Source: Thalassoglobus polymorphus (lineage in GTDB: Bacteria > Planctomycetota > Planctomycetia > Planctomycetales > Planctomycetaceae). From it: DNA of 64,000 nt. Made by a program: the position numbers and the translations under genes. Of the stretch, positions 1 to 9,234 are shown in pieces (position 1 is the first letter of the stretch; every line of letters begins with the position of its first letter). The DNA lies in the NCBI RefSeq assembly GCF_007744255.1, contig NZ_CP036267.1, positions 5,406,001 to 5,470,000 of the forward strand. Reading direction: 5' to 3'. A model generated the notes under the pieces. That model searched no databases and was not told where the DNA came from. It saw only the letters and a program-made list of their open reading frames with translations.

Positions 1-2102
1 CCCTCACCAGTTTGGCGACCATTGCAGCTGCCGGGCCGATGGCGTTCTGGTCCGCACCGTCGGTCGCTGTCGCCCAAAGAGAATATACTCCCCTGAATCG
101 CTATCCGCGGATGGTCCACGAGCACTTCGTCCGACAGGTTCGGATAGCGGGCCAAGTCAGCAAGCAGCGGATTGCGAAACTCAAAACAAAAGAAGACGCA
201 GAGCGTCACGTCAAGGAAACTCAGGAAAGAATTCGTGAATCCTTTGGCCCAGAACCGGAACGAACCCCGCTCAACCCACGAATCACAGGTACCGTCGAAC
301 GAGACGGCTATCGTATCGAGAACATTATCTTCGAGAGCCGCCCCGGATTTCCTGTGACGGCAAACATCTATGTTCCCACAAACAAATCGGGACCGTTTCC
401 GGGAGTTGTAGGGACATGCGGGCATTCCTCGAACGGAAAGGCTGCCGGGTCGTATCAATCATTCGCCCAGGGACTCGCGAAACTCGGATACATTTGCCTG
501 ATTTACGATCCGATCGGACAAGGGGAACGACTCCAGTATCCGAACGAGAAATTGAAATCGAAAATCGGAGTTGGAGTTCAAGAACACCTCCACGCAGGCA
601 ACCAGCAATTTCTTGTCGGCGAATTCCTCGGCTCATGGCGAGCCTGGGACGGAATTCGTGCTCTTGATTACCTGCTGACGCGTGACGATATCGACAAGAC
701 TCAAGTCGGTGTGACAGGGAATTCCGGCGGAGGAACCATGACGACATGGTTGTCCGGCGTGGAAGATCGCTGGTCGATGACAGCCCCGAGTTGTTTCGTA
801 ACCACTTTCCTACGAAATATGGAGAACGAACTCCCTGCAGATACCGAACAGTGCCCGCCGAAGGCACTCGCTCTCGGACTAGACCATTGTGATTTCATCG
901 CAGCAATGGCTCCCAAACCGGCCATTATCCTGGCCAAGGAGCAAGACTTCTTCGATGTTCGTGGATCTGAGGAAGCCTACTCGCGTTTGAAGCACCTCTA
1001 CAAATTATTGGGAGCCGAAGACAATCTTGCTCTGTTCTACGGTCCCACGCCACATGGGTACTCGCAAGAAAACCGGGAGGCGATGTACAGCTGGTTCAAC
1101 CGCGCGACCGGAATGACTCCCGATCAACCAGGCGACAAGGCGAAGTTTGATGGCGTGTTGCGAACCGCTGCCGATTTGGCCTTCACAGCGGAACCGGAGA
1201 TCACGCTCGAAAAAGACGAAACTCTCTGGTGTACACCGAAGGGACAGGTTTCCACTCTCGAAGGGACACGTACCATCTTCGACTTCACGCGTGACACCTC
1301 TCAGGAGCTAGCAGCGAAGCGAAAATCTCATTCGGGCGATGCTCTAAAAGTGGCGGTCCGAGATGTCTTGAAGTTGCCGAAGCAACCCAAAAGCACGCCT
1401 GACTTCCAAATTTACCGAGCAATCGGCTCACGCGGATACCCAAAGAAATCCGCAACGGCATACGCTGTGAATACCGAGCCCGGCATTCAGGCCATCGTCT
1501 ACCGCTTGCTGGACCAACGGCTTTCCTCGCGACCGCCACAAGGTGGCAAACGAGCAACGCTGTATGTCTCCCACCTCTCCAGCGACGCTGAACTTCGTAA
1601 TGAAGAGTTGATCCAGGAAATGATCAAAGCGGAACCAGATGTCCCGTTCTTCACCTGTGACGTTCGCGGAATCGGTGAGTCGATGCCGGACACCTGCAGC
1701 CCGAATTCATTCCACAGCAGTTATGGGAACGACTACTTCTACTCCATTCACAGCATCATGCTGGATCGTCCGTATGTCGGCCAGAAAACGCTCGATGTTT
1801 TGCGGGTTCTTGACTGGATGAAAAGTTTCGGTCACACAGAAGTCCACATTGTCGGTAACGGCTGGGGTGGGCTTCCTGCAACCTTTGCAGCTGTCCTCTC
1901 CGATCAGGTCAATCAGGTCACACTCAAGCACGCTTTAACCTCGTATACCGACCTCGCTGAAACCGAACACTACGAATGGCCGCTCTCGACGCTGCTTCCA
2001 AACGTTCTCTCAGAGTTCGACCTTCCCGACTGCTACGCAGCTCTGAAGTCGAAAAACCTGAAACAGATCGAACCGTGGGGCGCCGAAGCTTCCGGCCATT
2101 AA
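1..2102 (+). CDS. Secreted tandem alpha/beta hydrolase (acetylxylan esterase-like), 5' truncated
   Basis: This is a probable extracytoplasmic esterase or peptidase-like hydrolase. The reading frame is open to the window edge. The first residues (small and hydrophobic, ending AVAQ) look like the end of a signal peptide, so the true start lies upstream and a TTG at 12 is only the first in-frame start codon. Counting from that TTG, the first hydrolase domain (about 100-370) has a GNSGGG nucleophile elbow with Ser238, an acid candidate in the DFFDVRG stretch (312-318) and His348 in HGYSQ. A second alpha/beta-hydrolase-like half (about 470-680) has GNGWGG at 615-620, with Gly617 where the serine should be, so it is probably non-catalytic. 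Architecture and context fit the planctomycete acetylxylan esterase/prolyl oligopeptidase-like family. The substrate is not deducible. Family confidence is good, exact activity uncertain. Confidence 0.85.
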   Translation, partial: LTSLATIAAAGPMAFWSAPSVAVAQREYTPLNRYPRMVHEHFVRQVRIAGQVSKQRIAKLKTKEDAERHVKETQERIRESFGPEPERTPLNPRITGTVERDGYRIENIIFESRPGFPVTANIYVPTNKSGPFPGVVGTCGHSSNGKAAGSYQSFAQGLAKLGYICLIYDPIGQGERLQYPNEKLKSKIGVGVQEHLHAGNQQFLVGEFLGSWRAWDGIRALDYLLTRDDIDKTQVGVTGNSGGGTMTTWLSGVEDRWSMTAPSCFVTTFLRNMENELPADTEQCPPKALALGLDHCDFIAAMAPKPAIILAKEQDFFDVRGSEEAYSRLKHLYKLLGAEDNLALFYGPTPHGYSQENREAMYSWFNRATGMTPDQPGDKAKFDGVLRTAADLAFTAEPEITLEKDETLWCTPKGQVSTLEGTRTIFDFTRDTSQELAAKRKSHSGDALKVAVRDVLKLPKQPKSTPDFQIYRAIGSRGYPKKSATAYAVNTEPGIQAIVYRLLDQRLSSRPPQGGKRATLYVSHLSSDAELRNEELIQEMIKAEPDVPFFTCDVRGIGESMPDTCSPNSFHSSYGNDYFYSIHSIMLDRPYVGQKTLDVLRVLDWMKSFGHTEVHIVGNGWGGLPATFAAVLSDQVNQVTLKHALTSYTDLAETEHYEWPLSTLLPNVLSEFDLPDCYAALKSKNLKQIEPWGAEASGH

Positions 2103-2258
2103 TTTCGTTTCAAAGAAACCCTGAAGAAGAGACCAGAGGCCAAACAGCCGTCGATGGTTTCGACAGAAATGTCATTCAGGGTTGATGATTTTCAAGATCG
2201 CTTCGCAGCACATTTCGAATGTGCTGCGAAGCTTTTCAATGGAAGTGTTTACTCAACG

Positions 2259-3170
2259 ATGAAGTCAATCATGTGCATCGTGGCGATTTGCTTCGCCACA
2301 ACGTTTTGCCAGTCTGCATTTGCTCAACGTGAACGTCCGCTCACCCCAATCGCTGCAAAGCTGGAACCGAGCCGGTTTGAGACATACAAGACCGTCGAAG
2401 ACCGCGAGCTGCGTCTGCACATCTTTGAGCCGGAGGAGTTAAAAAAGAGTGATCAGCGACCGGTCTTCCTGGTGATTCATGGAGGGGGCTGGACTGGTGG
2501 AAATCCACGTTCGTTCTATCCAATGGCGGACCACTTTGCACAACGAGGGATGCTTGCGATCAGCCTGGAATATCGCTTCATGAACAGAAAGCAGGGGACC
2601 ACAGTTTTTGATTGCGTCGAAGACGCCCGCGATGCTGTGAGATATCTTCGCAAAAACGCAGAAAGGTTGAAAATCGACCCGAATCGAATTGTTGTTGCAG
2701 GTGCATCTGCGGGGGGACATCTGGCGTTGAGCACATCAATGTTCGATACGTTAATGCCCGACAGGTTCAACAAGAATGAACCTGAGGAGAAGACATCTTC
2801 ACGAGCGAACGCTTTGGTGTTGCTATATCCTGTGATCGACACTTCAGAAGAGGGCTACGGACAGAAGAAAATCGGGGAACGCTGGCGGGAACTCTCTCCT
2901 GTTCACTCTATCAAAGAGCTGAAAAGTGACATGCCTCCGACGATCCTGTTTCACGGAACCGGCGATACCGTGACACCCTATGCCGGGGCAGCTGAGTTTC
3001 ATCGCTTGATGGAAGAAAAGGGGAATCAGTGCGAACTGATCTCTCATCAAAATGGAGTTCACGGATATTTAATTTTCGATATTGATCTCTACAACGCAGG
3101 GATTATCAGAATCGAAAATTTCCTGACTGAACAAATGATGATCGAACCAATAGTTTTGAAGCGTCCTTAA
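2259..3170 (+). CDS. Secreted alpha/beta hydrolase (BD-FAE/carboxylesterase-like)
   Basis: This 303-residue serine esterase of the BD-FAE/HSL-like alpha/beta hydrolase class probably acts outside the cytoplasm on acylated carbohydrate or small esters (inference). The ATG at 2259 was chosen because it opens a clean signal peptide (hydrophobic core, then QSAFAQ) and has GGAAG upstream; the open frame extends further 5' without hydrophobic character. His74-Gly-Gly-Gly-Trp forms the oxyanion-hole motif, Ser150 lies in GASAGGH, Asp236 in HGTGDTVTPY and His268 in GVHGY, so the catalytic set is complete. It follows the truncated hydrolase on the same strand after about 156 bp and may be co-transcribed with it. 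The stop is at 3168-3170 and a strong hairpin follows at 3263-3294. Confidence 0.88.
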   Translation: MKSIMCIVAICFATTFCQSAFAQRERPLTPIAAKLEPSRFETYKTVEDRELRLHIFEPEELKKSDQRPVFLVIHGGGWTGGNPRSFYPMADHFAQRGMLAISLEYRFMNRKQGTTVFDCVEDARDAVRYLRKNAERLKIDPNRIVVAGASAGGHLALSTSMFDTLMPDRFNKNEPEEKTSSRANALVLLYPVIDTSEEGYGQKKIGERWRELSPVHSIKELKSDMPPTILFHGTGDTVTPYAGAAEFHRLMEEKGNQCELISHQNGVHGYLIFDIDLYNAGIIRIENFLTEQMMIEPIVLKRP

Positions 3171-3262
3171 AACGATGCTCGCAGCAGAAAGCAATTCGAC
3201 TCCTGTAAAACCACCTGTCGCATCCGAGAGCAGAGAAGCTTTCCGATGGGCTCAAATAAAAA

Positions 3263-3294
3263 AAGAGCGATTGCAGCGGGAGGCAATCGCTCTT
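3263..3294 (-). terminator. Intrinsic terminator for the PDZ gene
   Basis: A perfect 12-bp stem (3263-3274 with 3283-3294) encloses an 8-nt loop. Read on the minus strand it is followed at once by a run of seven T residues and ATTT, the classical Rho-independent form. It lies about 100 bp beyond the stop of the minus-strand PDZ gene. The stem could also slow plus-strand transcription from the esterase gene, but there is no T-run on that side. Confidence 0.85.
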
Positions 3295-3393
3295 CTCGAT
3301 GACTGGATTCACTTAAAGCGAATCAAGCCTTCATTTCTGATGTCACACAAATTTGCTCATTCGCAAATTGATGAATTTCCAGTGACTTAATGA

Positions 3394-4476
3394 TTAATAC
3401 GCTCTACGCATCATTCGTCGATATTGACGAGCTGCTCGGCGGTCGTAGCGATCATATCCGTATGAGTCGTGATACCCAAAATCACATGGGTCGACGATTA
3501 CAGGTTGGACCACATCACATGCACAAGGTTGAATTGCGCCATTTGAATACTGGCCTGAGTGCTGACCTGAATACTGATCCACATCATCATAGATCGGACG
3601 GGCAGCTGTATAAGGCTGTGGTTCCGGACTGGTGTTATTGGTGTATGTTTGTGGAATATTGTTACCGTGTGACTGAGTCGATTCCTGACTCCAAACAGTG
3701 AGCGGCATGGTCTGTGAATACTGGCGTCCATCCCGGATATACACGATTGGGACTGGACCATTCGCTGTCCAGTTTCTCAGTGAATCACGAAACTCCGCAC
3801 GGTTGACGTATTGCTGGTTATTAAACCGGACGATTCGGTCTCCTCGGCGAAGGCCAAAGCGGGCCGCAGGGCTGTTCGGTGTCACGCGTCCAACAACGAT
3901 CCCCGTTGACGCAGACTCATCAAGCGAAATTCCTAACTGATTCACGTTGCCTCTTGCATTCACATCGCCTCGTGCCTTGATGTCGCCTTGACGATTATTT
4001 TTCATGCGGCGATTTGCCTTAGGGGCTGCTTCATCAAGTTTGTCCTGTGTCTGACGAACACGTTCTTCAACCTTGGGCGTCCCCGGTTGTGCCTCTCCGT
4101 TGGTTGCAGGTGCAGCCGGAATTGCGTCGAGATTATCATTCGCATTCTGTTTGATGTCTCGACGATTTTCGCGAGCATCTTCTTTTAAATCACGTGCTGA
4201 TTCACGAGCATCCTCTTTTGCCCGCCGCGTCGCTTCGCGAGCGTCCTCTGCTGGATTGTCGACAGCTTCACGAGCCTCTTCGCGTGCATCACGAGTAGCC
4301 TCGCGTGCATCTTCTTTCGCGTCGCGAGCTTGCTCTCTGACATCTTCAGCCGTGTCATTGGCTTGGTCTCGAGCCTCAACTGGTGCAGGTTCCACCTGTG
4401 CGTGGGCTGCATGATGTCCGACACCGACGCCACCCGCGATCAGTGCTAGAGAGAGTGAATAGATTAAAGGTCTCAT
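3394..4476 (-). CDS. Secreted PDZ-domain protein with a long charged helix
   Basis: This 360-residue exported protein has no catalytic domain. The ATG at 4476 is set by an excellent ribosome site (TGGAGGAAAC) and the signal peptide that follows (ends AHAQ). Residues about 28-115 are a highly charged Ala/Arg/Glu/Asp stretch repeating units such as DAREA, EDARE and RDAKEDA, predicted to be a long single helix or coiled coil. Residues about 176-262 form a PDZ domain (GISLDE, then SPAARFGLRRGDRI, a typical carboxylate-binding-loop region). The tail is Tyr/Gln-rich, ends in a basic segment and contains CACD. It probably works as a periplasmic scaffold or sensor that binds C-termini through the PDZ; partner unknown. 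It is monocistronic, with its own terminator at 3263-3294. Confidence 0.85.
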   Translation of the reverse strand: MRPLIYSLSLALIAGGVGVGHHAAHAQVEPAPVEARDQANDTAEDVREQARDAKEDAREATRDAREEAREAVDNPAEDAREATRRAKEDARESARDLKEDARENRRDIKQNANDNLDAIPAAPATNGEAQPGTPKVEERVRQTQDKLDEAAPKANRRMKNNRQGDIKARGDVNARGNVNQLGISLDESASTGIVVGRVTPNSPAARFGLRRGDRIVRFNNQQYVNRAEFRDSLRNWTANGPVPIVYIRDGRQYSQTMPLTVWSQESTQSHGNNIPQTYTNNTSPEPQPYTAARPIYDDVDQYSGQHSGQYSNGAIQPCACDVVQPVIVDPCDFGYHDSYGYDRYDRRAARQYRRMMRRAY

Positions 4477-4852
4477 AGTCGTTTCCTCCATTTGAAAGTT
4501 GGAATACAAAAAGCGAGGTCCCTCGCTTATTGATATCAAGATCCCGCAACGACTGTGCCAATGCAGAAGAAGCTGAGCGACTTGAGCAAAAACGCGTGAA
4601 TCAACACAGATTTCACACCTTCGAGATCGCAAAGCTCAACGGAGGCGATTGTTTCCACAAGAAATTGGCCGCCAAGCACTCAAGGCGATGTGCAATCACC
4701 CACCAACCACCACGCCCAACGTGATGCACCAGACTTCTGGAAAAGAGACATCCGATGAATGGTGCTGATGAATTTATTGATGAGTTCGCTCGCCTCTGAA
4801 GGAATCATTCAGTCGCAACTGGAGGGAATTGAAGGAGAGACCATGGGGGCTA

Positions 4853-4953
4853 AGAGCAGTTTGCTCCCCCGTGTATCCCCTATGAACGCGGTTCATCATC
4901 AATATTCCTGTTCACCACGAAGTAGAACCTGAACAACAATTCGAATGATGCTT
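4853..4953. repeat. Family-1 dispersed intergenic repeat, copy 1
   Basis: About 100 bp beginning AGAGCAGTTTGCTC and ending TCGAATGATGCTTT, related throughout to the copies at 17559, 26159 and 27529. The right end lies 3 bp from the TAA stop (4957-4959) of the minus-strand M60 peptidase gene, so this copy is that gene's 3' flank. The remainder of the 480-bp gap (4477-4852) should hold the PDZ gene promoter. Nothing else is recognisable there. Confidence 0.7.
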
Positions 4954-4956
4954 TAG

Positions 4957-7146
4957 TTATCGCGAAGGCGACCATTTGGGAAGGTGACTGACTGCCTGTT
5001 TAGCCTGGTCAGAAGCTCCGAAGTTCCAGTCGTCGTAGAAGTCGCTGAGATCTTTCCCGACAGCATGAGAGAACATGACCAACCACAGGTCTTTCTTTTC
5101 CTGAAGCGTTCTCGGTTTTTTGTTTTGCGGAATTTCCTGATACTCCGCGAAGACTTTCTTGAATGGTTGCCATCCGAAATTTTGTTTCAGTTCGATATAT
5201 GGAACAAGCTGTGGCCAGGGGCCTTCCAGTTTTCCAGTCTGTTCAAACTCGCGCCGCATTTTGGCGATATTAGCGGGCTGGACCTGTCCATGTTGAGTGG
5301 CTCCCGGAACGAGAGTGTCGAAAACGTACATCGAGAACAGATTGACGGTCACTTCGCCTAAGCCATCCCAAGTCCATTCCGGCTGTTGATGATTGTGTCC
5401 GATTTCATGAAAGACTCCCCAGTTCCCTTTTTCCTGCAGCGTTTGCAAATCGGTTGTTTCCAACGCCAGATTGAGAGGAGCCATAATCGGATACCCAGCA
5501 TGCATGTAGCCAGCGGAAATCTGAACATCAGTCACAAACCGTTCAGGGTATTTTCGTTCGGGAGAGATCATTGCCAGATCGGCGCAGGTATCGAGCACCT
5601 GATTCCAAAAGCCCATCACTTGATCGGGGCGATTCAGTCCGCGAATCGCTTCACTCGGAACGGTGAGGATGAATCGATCGCTGGCAAGTTCTGCCCACGG
5701 GCCGGGGAGCGAGCGGATCTTCCTCCAGTCAGCAACTGATGTCTCACCAAGAATAAACAACGGAGAAGAAATTGCTCCGGAGATATCCACAACAATTTCA
5801 CCCAGCTTGCAATCGTTGGGAACGACAACATAAATCAGCCCGCCAAAAGCGTTACCGACTTTTGTTTCGGTCTCTGTAATGGCGAATTTCCGAGTAATCT
5901 CAGGTGCGCGGTTCCATCCATCTTTGTGCCACAGCTTATCTTTGTGACAGCCAACCTGAATTCCTAAACCGGCTTGAACCGCAGAGGCCGGAACAGTGAT
6001 CGTGATCACATCGCCGGCCTTTGCAAAGAGACCAGTGCTGTGCCATCGTGGAGTCTGCGTATTGATCGTCACTGTTTTGTCGGTCGGCTTGATCCGTTTC
6101 GCAGGTTGCTTCGGAAACTCTTCCGCTAAAGGGCTCGCTGTCAGCATCTCGATCGGCTGCCCCAAGGCCAGTCGTGTGTTAAGTGCGACTTGAAGCCGAG
6201 CGAGTGGTTGCGACCTTTTCACCTCATTCCGTCGTCCTGGAATGACAACTTCCCCCAGCTTCTGCTCCAGCATTTTCTGAAGCTGCGGGATAAAGAGTTC
6301 GTCGTCACCACGAATCGATTGCAATGTTCGAGAGATTGTTTCGACTGCGAGTTTGGCATCTGCACTTTGCGGATTCTCTTCAAGTGACTGCAACGCACCG
6401 ACAGCGTGAGTACTTTCAGGAAGCGTCTCGGCGATCACAAACCGCTTATTTTCCGGAGAATTGAGAGTCAGAGAATCCCAAACGAGACCAGCTTGCGAGC
6501 CGATTATGTTGCCGGGAAAATCGTTGACGAGCGTTTCACCCTCTTTGGCATTGTACCCTTCCCAGACCCAGCCCGCAGAACCGAGCAGCAGCCCATTCCC
6601 GGCCTCGGCGAACTCAATCAGCTTCGTAGTCTCTTCTTTGGAAAGTAAACGAGGATCACAGATGACGAGATTGAGCCCTCGAAGGTTTGAAGACCAGTTC
6701 CCCGTTAGTTCTTTCGCTTTGAGTCCCGATTCTTTCAGACCATTCACAAGATCCCGGTTGTCAAGAACCCCGACTTGCAATTGCCTGGGTTGTGAATCAT
6801 TCAATCCAGCGCACCACAACATCAAGTTGGAAACGAACTTTCCGGTTTGCCCAACCTGTGCATTCTTACGCGAGAAATATCCGTTGTGACCGAGTGCGAC
6901 AAGGCGCCCTTTTCCCAAAGTTGCGGCTGCGACAAGTGCCGCAGGCTGACCACTTTTGGTTTCGCCAGTTGCGATCACAAATGCGTCGGGACCATACACA
7001 CTCAATGAGCCAACAGTCCCGGGAACCGCGATCTCCGTGACACCCTCAACCAGCAATGATCGTTCTTTTTGATCAGCGGCAAAAGAATGCGAGTGAATCT
7101 GAAATCCGAGAGTCACTAAAACAACGAAGGTGCAGAGTCGACGCAT
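4957..7146 (-). CDS. Secreted M60-like zinc metallopeptidase
   Basis: A 729-residue exported protein of the peptidase M60 (enhancin-like) group, a family known for cleaving glycoprotein or mucin-type substrates. The signal peptide is residues 1-24 (ends SFAA). The N-terminal half resembles a glutamine-amidotransferase-like regulatory fold (GKGRLVALGHNGYF about 75-90) followed by a beta-rich linker. The M60 domain occupies about 380-680 and carries HEIGHNHQ (His580, Glu581, His584) with the downstream Glu598 expected for the HExxH...E zinc site. It starts 62 bp after the DUF1080 gene stops, on the same strand, so the two are probably co-transcribed. The start is the first ATG and gives a good signal peptide, although the ribosome site is weak. 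A family-1 repeat touches its 3' end. The actual substrate is unknown. Confidence 0.85.
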   Translation of the reverse strand: MRRLCTFVVLVTLGFQIHSHSFAADQKERSLLVEGVTEIAVPGTVGSLSVYGPDAFVIATGETKSGQPAALVAAATLGKGRLVALGHNGYFSRKNAQVGQTGKFVSNLMLWCAGLNDSQPRQLQVGVLDNRDLVNGLKESGLKAKELTGNWSSNLRGLNLVICDPRLLSKEETTKLIEFAEAGNGLLLGSAGWVWEGYNAKEGETLVNDFPGNIIGSQAGLVWDSLTLNSPENKRFVIAETLPESTHAVGALQSLEENPQSADAKLAVETISRTLQSIRGDDELFIPQLQKMLEQKLGEVVIPGRRNEVKRSQPLARLQVALNTRLALGQPIEMLTASPLAEEFPKQPAKRIKPTDKTVTINTQTPRWHSTGLFAKAGDVITITVPASAVQAGLGIQVGCHKDKLWHKDGWNRAPEITRKFAITETETKVGNAFGGLIYVVVPNDCKLGEIVVDISGAISSPLFILGETSVADWRKIRSLPGPWAELASDRFILTVPSEAIRGLNRPDQVMGFWNQVLDTCADLAMISPERKYPERFVTDVQISAGYMHAGYPIMAPLNLALETTDLQTLQEKGNWGVFHEIGHNHQQPEWTWDGLGEVTVNLFSMYVFDTLVPGATQHGQVQPANIAKMRREFEQTGKLEGPWPQLVPYIELKQNFGWQPFKKVFAEYQEIPQNKKPRTLQEKKDLWLVMFSHAVGKDLSDFYDDWNFGASDQAKQAVSHLPKWSPSR

Positions 7147-7208
7147 TATAAATCCGAATTAAATATGCTGGAGCACTTTCAAGATGTTGCCAGATCATCA
7201 AGATCAAC

Positions 7209-7898
7209 TCAGTTCGATGCGGTGTCCGAAGCGATTTCCTTGATTCTCAAGTTGCGAATTTTCACGACTGACTTGTGCCCCAGCAAACCGATATGCCCGG
7301 CAGTTCTCAGGACACCCGGATGTTCACGTTCATCCATCGCACCATCTTTGACCGCTTCAACGACGTTGCCATCAACAATCGTCTCTCCGTTCAGAATGAC
7401 TGTCACTTGCGGACCGATGCATCGAATTTCTTGAGTATTCCATTCGCCGAGCGGCTTCAAATGCCCTTTCTTTGCGGGGATGACCCCATAAACCGAGCCA
7501 TGAAACTGATAGGGCTTCAGTTTTCTGTATCTGGCATCGTCTTCATCCAGCAGCTGAATTTCCATTCCTTCCGTGGCTGCGTGAGCTTTTAAAGGCATAC
7601 GGAGACCGATCCCGTTGTTTGAAGCAGGTGTCAGCAAGAATTCAAATCGAATGATGAAATCGCTGTATTCCTTCTCGGTGACCATGTTTCCACTCTTATC
7701 AGCGAGCGAAACAATCATTCCATCTTCGACTTTGTAAGATTCCTTGGCTCCAACCCAGCCATCGAGGGTTTTCCCATCAAACAATGACACAAAACCTTCT
7801 TCAGAGTCGGACTTTTTGCAGGCTGGATCGGCAGCAAGAGCAAATGGCTGATTCGAGATGATTATGGCGACAGTTAAGAGCGAAAGCGATGTTTTCAT
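7209..7898 (-). CDS. DUF1080 (3-keto-disaccharide hydrolase domain) secreted protein
   Basis: A 229-residue exported protein with a single DUF1080 domain, a concanavalin/LamG-like jelly-roll now named 3-keto-disaccharide hydrolase and greatly expanded in planctomycetes. The signal peptide is residues 1-23 (ends ALAA). Family signatures are GFVSLFDGKTLDGW near residue 35, SDFIIRFEF, SNNGIGLRMP and the C-terminal GHIGLLGHKS. The start ATG at 7898 is supported by TGAGGAAC 7 bp upstream. It is the first gene of a probable pair with the M60 peptidase. The likely role is periplasmic carbohydrate binding or hydrolysis; whether this member is catalytic cannot be judged from sequence alone. Confidence 0.88.
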   Translation of the reverse strand: MKTSLSLLTVAIIISNQPFALAADPACKKSDSEEGFVSLFDGKTLDGWVGAKESYKVEDGMIVSLADKSGNMVTEKEYSDFIIRFEFLLTPASNNGIGLRMPLKAHAATEGMEIQLLDEDDARYRKLKPYQFHGSVYGVIPAKKGHLKPLGEWNTQEIRCIGPQVTVILNGETIVDGNVVEAVKDGAMDEREHPGVLRTAGHIGLLGHKSVVKIRNLRIKEIASDTASN

Positions 7899-8134
7899 AT
7901 TAAGTTCCTCACAGATTGACAGGTCACATCAGTTGTAGTCGATCTAACTCAAACCACAACCGGGAGCAGAGAGTTTGAATGGTTTCAACCGAGATTCCAA
8001 TCAACACTGGATTCAAAGTGAACAACACGAGTAAACTTCGGTTGGAAGATCATCCAATGTGATGATCAACAGACAACAAGCGATCCGCTTTCTTTTGAAG
8101 TGTTTCGCAACCATTCTACTTGAGTCAAAGAACA

Positions 8135-9076
8135 ATGAAGGTGCTCCTCGCTAATCCTCGTGGATTCTGTGCCGGTGTCAATATGGCCATCGAATGCCTG
8201 GAAGAATGTATTCGAGAATTCGGAACAAACATCTTTGTTTACCACGAGATTGTGCATAATCGCTACGTCGTCGAGAAATTCTCCAGCCAGGGTGTGAAGT
8301 TTGTCAACCACCTGAGTGAAGTCCCTGCAGGTTCCATTCTGCTTTACAGCGCCCATGGTGTCTCTCCCGAAATTCGGGCTGAAGCGAGACAGCGCGACCT
8401 GCGGACTATTGATGCCACCTGCCCACTGGTCACCAAAGTTCACCTGGAAGCGATCAAATACGCCAAGGCGAATTACAATATCATTCTCATCGGTCACGAT
8501 GGTCATGATGAAGTCATTGGAACGATGGGAGAAGCACCAGAGAGTATCACCCTTGTCGAGACCCCCGACGATGTGGACCAGCTTTCATTTTCCCAGGACG
8601 ATTCACTTGTGTACCTGACTCAAACCACATTGAGTGTCGAGGAAGCAAATCTGGTGATTGAACGCCTCAAGCAGCGTTACCCAAACATTGAGTCACCACC
8701 CAAAGAAGATATCTGCTACGCCACAACGAATCGCCAACATGCAGTCAAACAGCTGATTCAGCAAGCTGATCTGCTGCTCGTCCTCGGCAGTCAGAACAGT
8801 TCGAACAGCAAGCGACTCATGGAGATTGGTCTCGCAGAAGGGAAACAGGCATATCTGATCGACGGGAAAGACGAACTTCAGCCAGAATGGTTTGAAACCG
8901 TTGAAACGGTCATGATCACGGCAGGAGCGAGCGCTCCAGAAGTTGTTGTCCAAGACTGCCTGAATCATCTGAAAGAGGAATATGGGGCCACGATTGAAGA
9001 GATCACCACTCGTGAAGAGAATGTCACATTCCCGCTTCCTAAGGAATTGAGACAACTTCAATCGCTGCGAGAATAA
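8135..9076 (+). CDS. ispH: 4-hydroxy-3-methylbut-2-enyl diphosphate reductase
   Basis: The last enzyme of the MEP isoprenoid pathway. It reduces HMBPP to IPP and DMAPP with a [4Fe-4S] cluster in the cytoplasm. The 313-residue protein matches the family's usual length. Cluster ligands are Cys12 (NPRGFCAG), Cys96 (DATCPLVTK) and Cys194 (DICYATTNRQ), and the substrate-binding SQNSSNSKRL and GASAPE motifs are present. A TTG at 8120 would add five residues, but the ATG at 8135 reproduces the normal family N-terminus and is preferred. The gene is intact and stands alone between a minus-strand gene and the pseudopilin operon. A G/C-rich imperfect hairpin at about 9113-9146 lacks a T-run and was not called a terminator. 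Confidence 0.97.
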   Translation: MKVLLANPRGFCAGVNMAIECLEECIREFGTNIFVYHEIVHNRYVVEKFSSQGVKFVNHLSEVPAGSILLYSAHGVSPEIRAEARQRDLRTIDATCPLVTKVHLEAIKYAKANYNIILIGHDGHDEVIGTMGEAPESITLVETPDDVDQLSFSQDDSLVYLTQTTLSVEEANLVIERLKQRYPNIESPPKEDICYATTNRQHAVKQLIQQADLLLVLGSQNSSNSKRLMEIGLAEGKQAYLIDGKDELQPEWFETVETVMITAGASAPEVVVQDCLNHLKEEYGATIEEITTREENVTFPLPKELRQLQSLRE

Positions 9077-9234
9077 CCTGAGTCGATGAGTGAATCACCC
9101 GGTTGAAACTGTCTCGAAACGAGCAGGGGACTTCTGTTCCCTCTCGAAAGAGCAGGCTCGAATCTTGCTCCCTGATTAGTGGGATGCAGACTTCGAGTTT
9201 CCCGGGCGCTCGTCGAATTCAATAGTGCCTGATC

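Noticed and set aside
4073-4414. Plus-strand Arg/Ala/Ser repeat frame
   Set aside because: Antisense of the charged repeat region of the PDZ protein, with no ribosome site.
9113-9146. Hairpin after ispH as a terminator
   Set aside because: The stem is imperfect and not followed by a T-run on either useful strand.
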